From the NCBI GenBank assembly GCA_030617565.1, contig JAUWVE010000088.1, forward strand, positions 1 through 6,267: DNA of 6,267 bases. The letters are read 5' to 3'. Positions within the stretch are counted from its first letter, which is position 1. Each line of letters opens with the position of its first letter. Below are positions 5,814 to 6,267 of this stretch, one piece after another. The stretch comes from Gammaproteobacteria bacterium (lineage in GTDB: Bacteria; Pseudomonadota; Gammaproteobacteria; BMS3Bbin11). The notes under the pieces were generated by a model. The model saw only the letters and a list, made by a program, of their open reading frames with translations. It was not told the origin of the DNA and made no database searches. The translations under genes and the position numbers were made by a program.

Positions 5814-5969
5814 TCAATGCCTGCCAGCTAAAGATAGCCCGTGGGATAGTTCGACGATGATGCTGTCTAACCACCCAGGCTTCTGCATGCTGCTGTCAGG
5901 AACGACAGCATCTGCAACAGATTCTGGATAGTTACATCCCGATGAGGGCTTAATATAAAGATTTGTCAT
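5814..5969 (-). CDS. Possible 51-residue ORF directly upstream of the ABC ATPase
   Basis: A 51-codon ORF in the 214-base gap before the ATPase gene. It starts MTNLYIKPSSGCNYPESVAD and ends VELSHGLSLAGRH. GGGA lies ten bases before the ATG, an acceptable but not strong ribosome site, and the TGA stop is followed after three bases by the ATPase ATG. That spacing would fit translational coupling, which the ATPase may need because its own ribosome site is weak. The composition is mixed, with one cysteine (Cys12) and no clear helix pattern or signal. I recognise no family. It could equally be an untranslated leader whose frame is open by chance, since the gap also carries palindromes and alternative inverted repeats. 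Confidence 0.35.
   Translation of the reverse strand: MTNLYIKPSSGCNYPESVADAVVPDSSMQKPGWLDSIIVELSHGLSLAGRH
5849..5912 (-). repeat. Alternative inverted repeats in the leader of the ABC ATPase
   Basis: In transcript direction the order is GATGCTGTC (5912-5904), GTTCCT, GACAGCA (5897-5891), then GACAGCATC (5857-5849). The first element can pair with the second as a perfect 7-base-pair hairpin with a 6-base loop, or with the third as a 9-base-pair stem enclosing 46 bases. The pairings exclude each other. This geometry resembles attenuator or leader switches, but no uridine tract follows and regulation is not shown. The repeats lie inside the possible 51-codon ORF. Confidence 0.4.
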
Positions 5970-5983
5970 GTACCGTCATTCCC

Positions 5984-5993
5984 TACAATTGTA
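5984..5993. promoter_or_regulatory. Perfect 10-base palindrome TACAATTGTA overlapping a possible -10 box
   Basis: TACAATTGTA is fully self-complementary and contains TACAAT on the minus strand (5993-5988), which would serve as a -10 element for the ABC operon, 19 bases before the start of the 51-codon ORF. The corresponding -35 region (TTATTT with a 17-base spacer) is poor, so a promoter here would need an activator or may not exist. Confidence 0.3.
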
Positions 5994-5999
5994 TTATCG

Positions 6000-6012
6000 T
6001 TAACTCAGTTAA
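6000..6012. promoter_or_regulatory. Perfect inverted repeat TTAACT-C-AGTTAA, possible operator
   Basis: Six-base arms separated by one base form a 13-base dyad between the 69-residue gene and the ABC operon, six bases from the neighbouring palindrome TACAATTGTA. Its location just upstream of a possible -10 box suits a regulator binding site. A terminator role is less likely because the arms are AT-rich and no T tract follows. No regulator can be named. Confidence 0.3.
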
Positions 6013-6024
6013 ATAATCGCATTG

Positions 6025-6234
6025 TTAATCGTCGTAGCCGAAATTGAGGCGCTTATCTACATCCTTCATTCGCTTCGCCAGTTCATTCTCATCTATCAAA
6101 CCACGGCGAATCATTGAGTGTGCCAACGCCAATAACTGTCTTTCAGGGAATGGCACATCGGCATAATGCTGATCAACAAGCTTATCCTCTTCCCATCGAC
6201 GTTCATTTGAATCAATCTTTTTATCATCTGCCAT
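6025..6234 (-). CDS. 69-residue nitrile hydratase/thiocyanate hydrolase beta-like or accessory-like protein
   Basis: A small, highly charged soluble protein. The first 25 residues are polar (MADDKKIDSNERRWEEDKLV). The remainder, VPFPERQLLALAHSMIRRGLIDENELAKRMKDVDKRL, looks like the helical segment found in nitrile hydratase beta subunits, the thiocyanate hydrolase beta subunit and their cobalt-insertion accessory proteins: an aromatic/Pro start, then LL..A....... G.I...EL...... I compared from memory only, so the match is suggestive. It has no cysteine and therefore is not the metal-binding subunit. The frame stays open for 11 codons to the window edge, so the ATG could be internal. AAGGAGGA lies 13 bases before the ATG, an unusually long spacing. 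A TAA in another frame overlaps the ATG as TAATG and may end an upstream gene. The 214-base gap follows. Confidence 0.6.
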   Translation of the reverse strand: MADDKKIDSNERRWEEDKLVDQHYADVPFPERQLLALAHSMIRRGLIDENELAKRMKDVDKRLNFGYDD

Positions 6235-6267
6235 TACTGGTTTGCGCTCCTCCTTGGGCAGGCAGAT
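6234..6267 (-). CDS. Possible C-terminal end of an upstream gene (TAATG overlap)
   Basis: In the frame starting at 6266, ten sense codons (ending in SANQ) lead to a TAA at 6236-6234 that overlaps the ATG of the 69-residue gene. This TAATG junction is typical of adjacent operon genes, but with so few codons the frame cannot be identified. The other two frames are also open across this edge. Confidence 0.25.
   Translation of the reverse strand, partial: SACPRRSANQ
6248..6255 (-). promoter_or_regulatory. Strong but distant Shine-Dalgarno of the 69-residue gene
   Basis: AAGGAGGA on the minus strand is close to an ideal anti-16S match. It lies 13 bases from the ATG at 6234, longer than the usual 5-10, and no closer start codon exists in frame. 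It supports ATG 6234 over an origin further upstream but leaves some doubt. Confidence 0.45.

Noticed and set aside
4890..5969. Apparent similarity between the 25/11-codon and 51-codon ORFs (P-D/E-S and VAD.V pieces)
   Set aside because: The shared stretches are only three to five residues and need gaps; this is within chance for short peptides.
1..6267. CRISPR arrays, tRNA or rRNA genes, insertion sequences, cobalamin riboswitch
   Set aside because: No spaced repeats, cloverleaf, transposase or recognisable B12-box type leader was seen, including upstream of the cbt genes.

Overview
The window looks like a piece of a chromosomal gene cluster from a sulfur-metabolising, probably chemolithotrophic proteobacterium. 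GC content is moderate (roughly half), every credible gene lies on the minus strand, and spacing is operon-like, so transcription runs from high to low coordinates. The organism assignment is inference from gene content: a TusA/DsrE-type sulfur relay beside an SQR-like flavoprotein, together with cobalt uptake genes. No species-level claim can be made.

Layout in the direction of transcription: (1) 6234-6025, a 69-residue protein whose C-terminal helical half resembles the helical segment of nitrile hydratase / thiocyanate hydrolase beta-type subunits or their accessory proteins. (2) 6024-5811, a 214-base gap with two AT-rich palindromes, a possible 51-codon gene ending 3 bases before the next start, and alternative inverted repeats. 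(3) 5810-2713, a complete ABC importer of the nitrate/taurine (NitT/TauT) type: ATPase, Tat-exported binding protein, permease. A 25-codon ORF with its own Shine-Dalgarno sits between ATPase and binding protein. (4) 2662-1382, a predicted cobalt transporter cbtB-cbtA-cbtB with two cbtB paralogues flanking cbtA. (5) 1348-1, sulfur relay genes: a 33-codon ORF translationally coupled (TAATG) to a DsrE2/DsrE3-type protein, then TusA, then an SQR-like FAD oxidoreductase cut off by the window edge.

Working model (inference): the cluster serves a cobalt-dependent enzyme of the nitrile hydratase superfamily encoded upstream, outside the window. The ABC importer would bring in a small anion, CbtAB would supply cobalt for the metallocentre, and the TusA/DsrE/SQR-like set would handle sulfur released from the substrate. 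Thiocyanate hydrolase (SCN- to COS and ammonia) fits all three modules best. A nitrile hydratase, or an unrelated cobalt or cobalamin need, is possible. No catalytic subunit is visible here, so the substrate remains unproved.

The least described material is the set of very small ORFs (33, 25, 11 and 51 codons) placed exactly in operon gaps, with start and stop signals that mesh with their neighbours.
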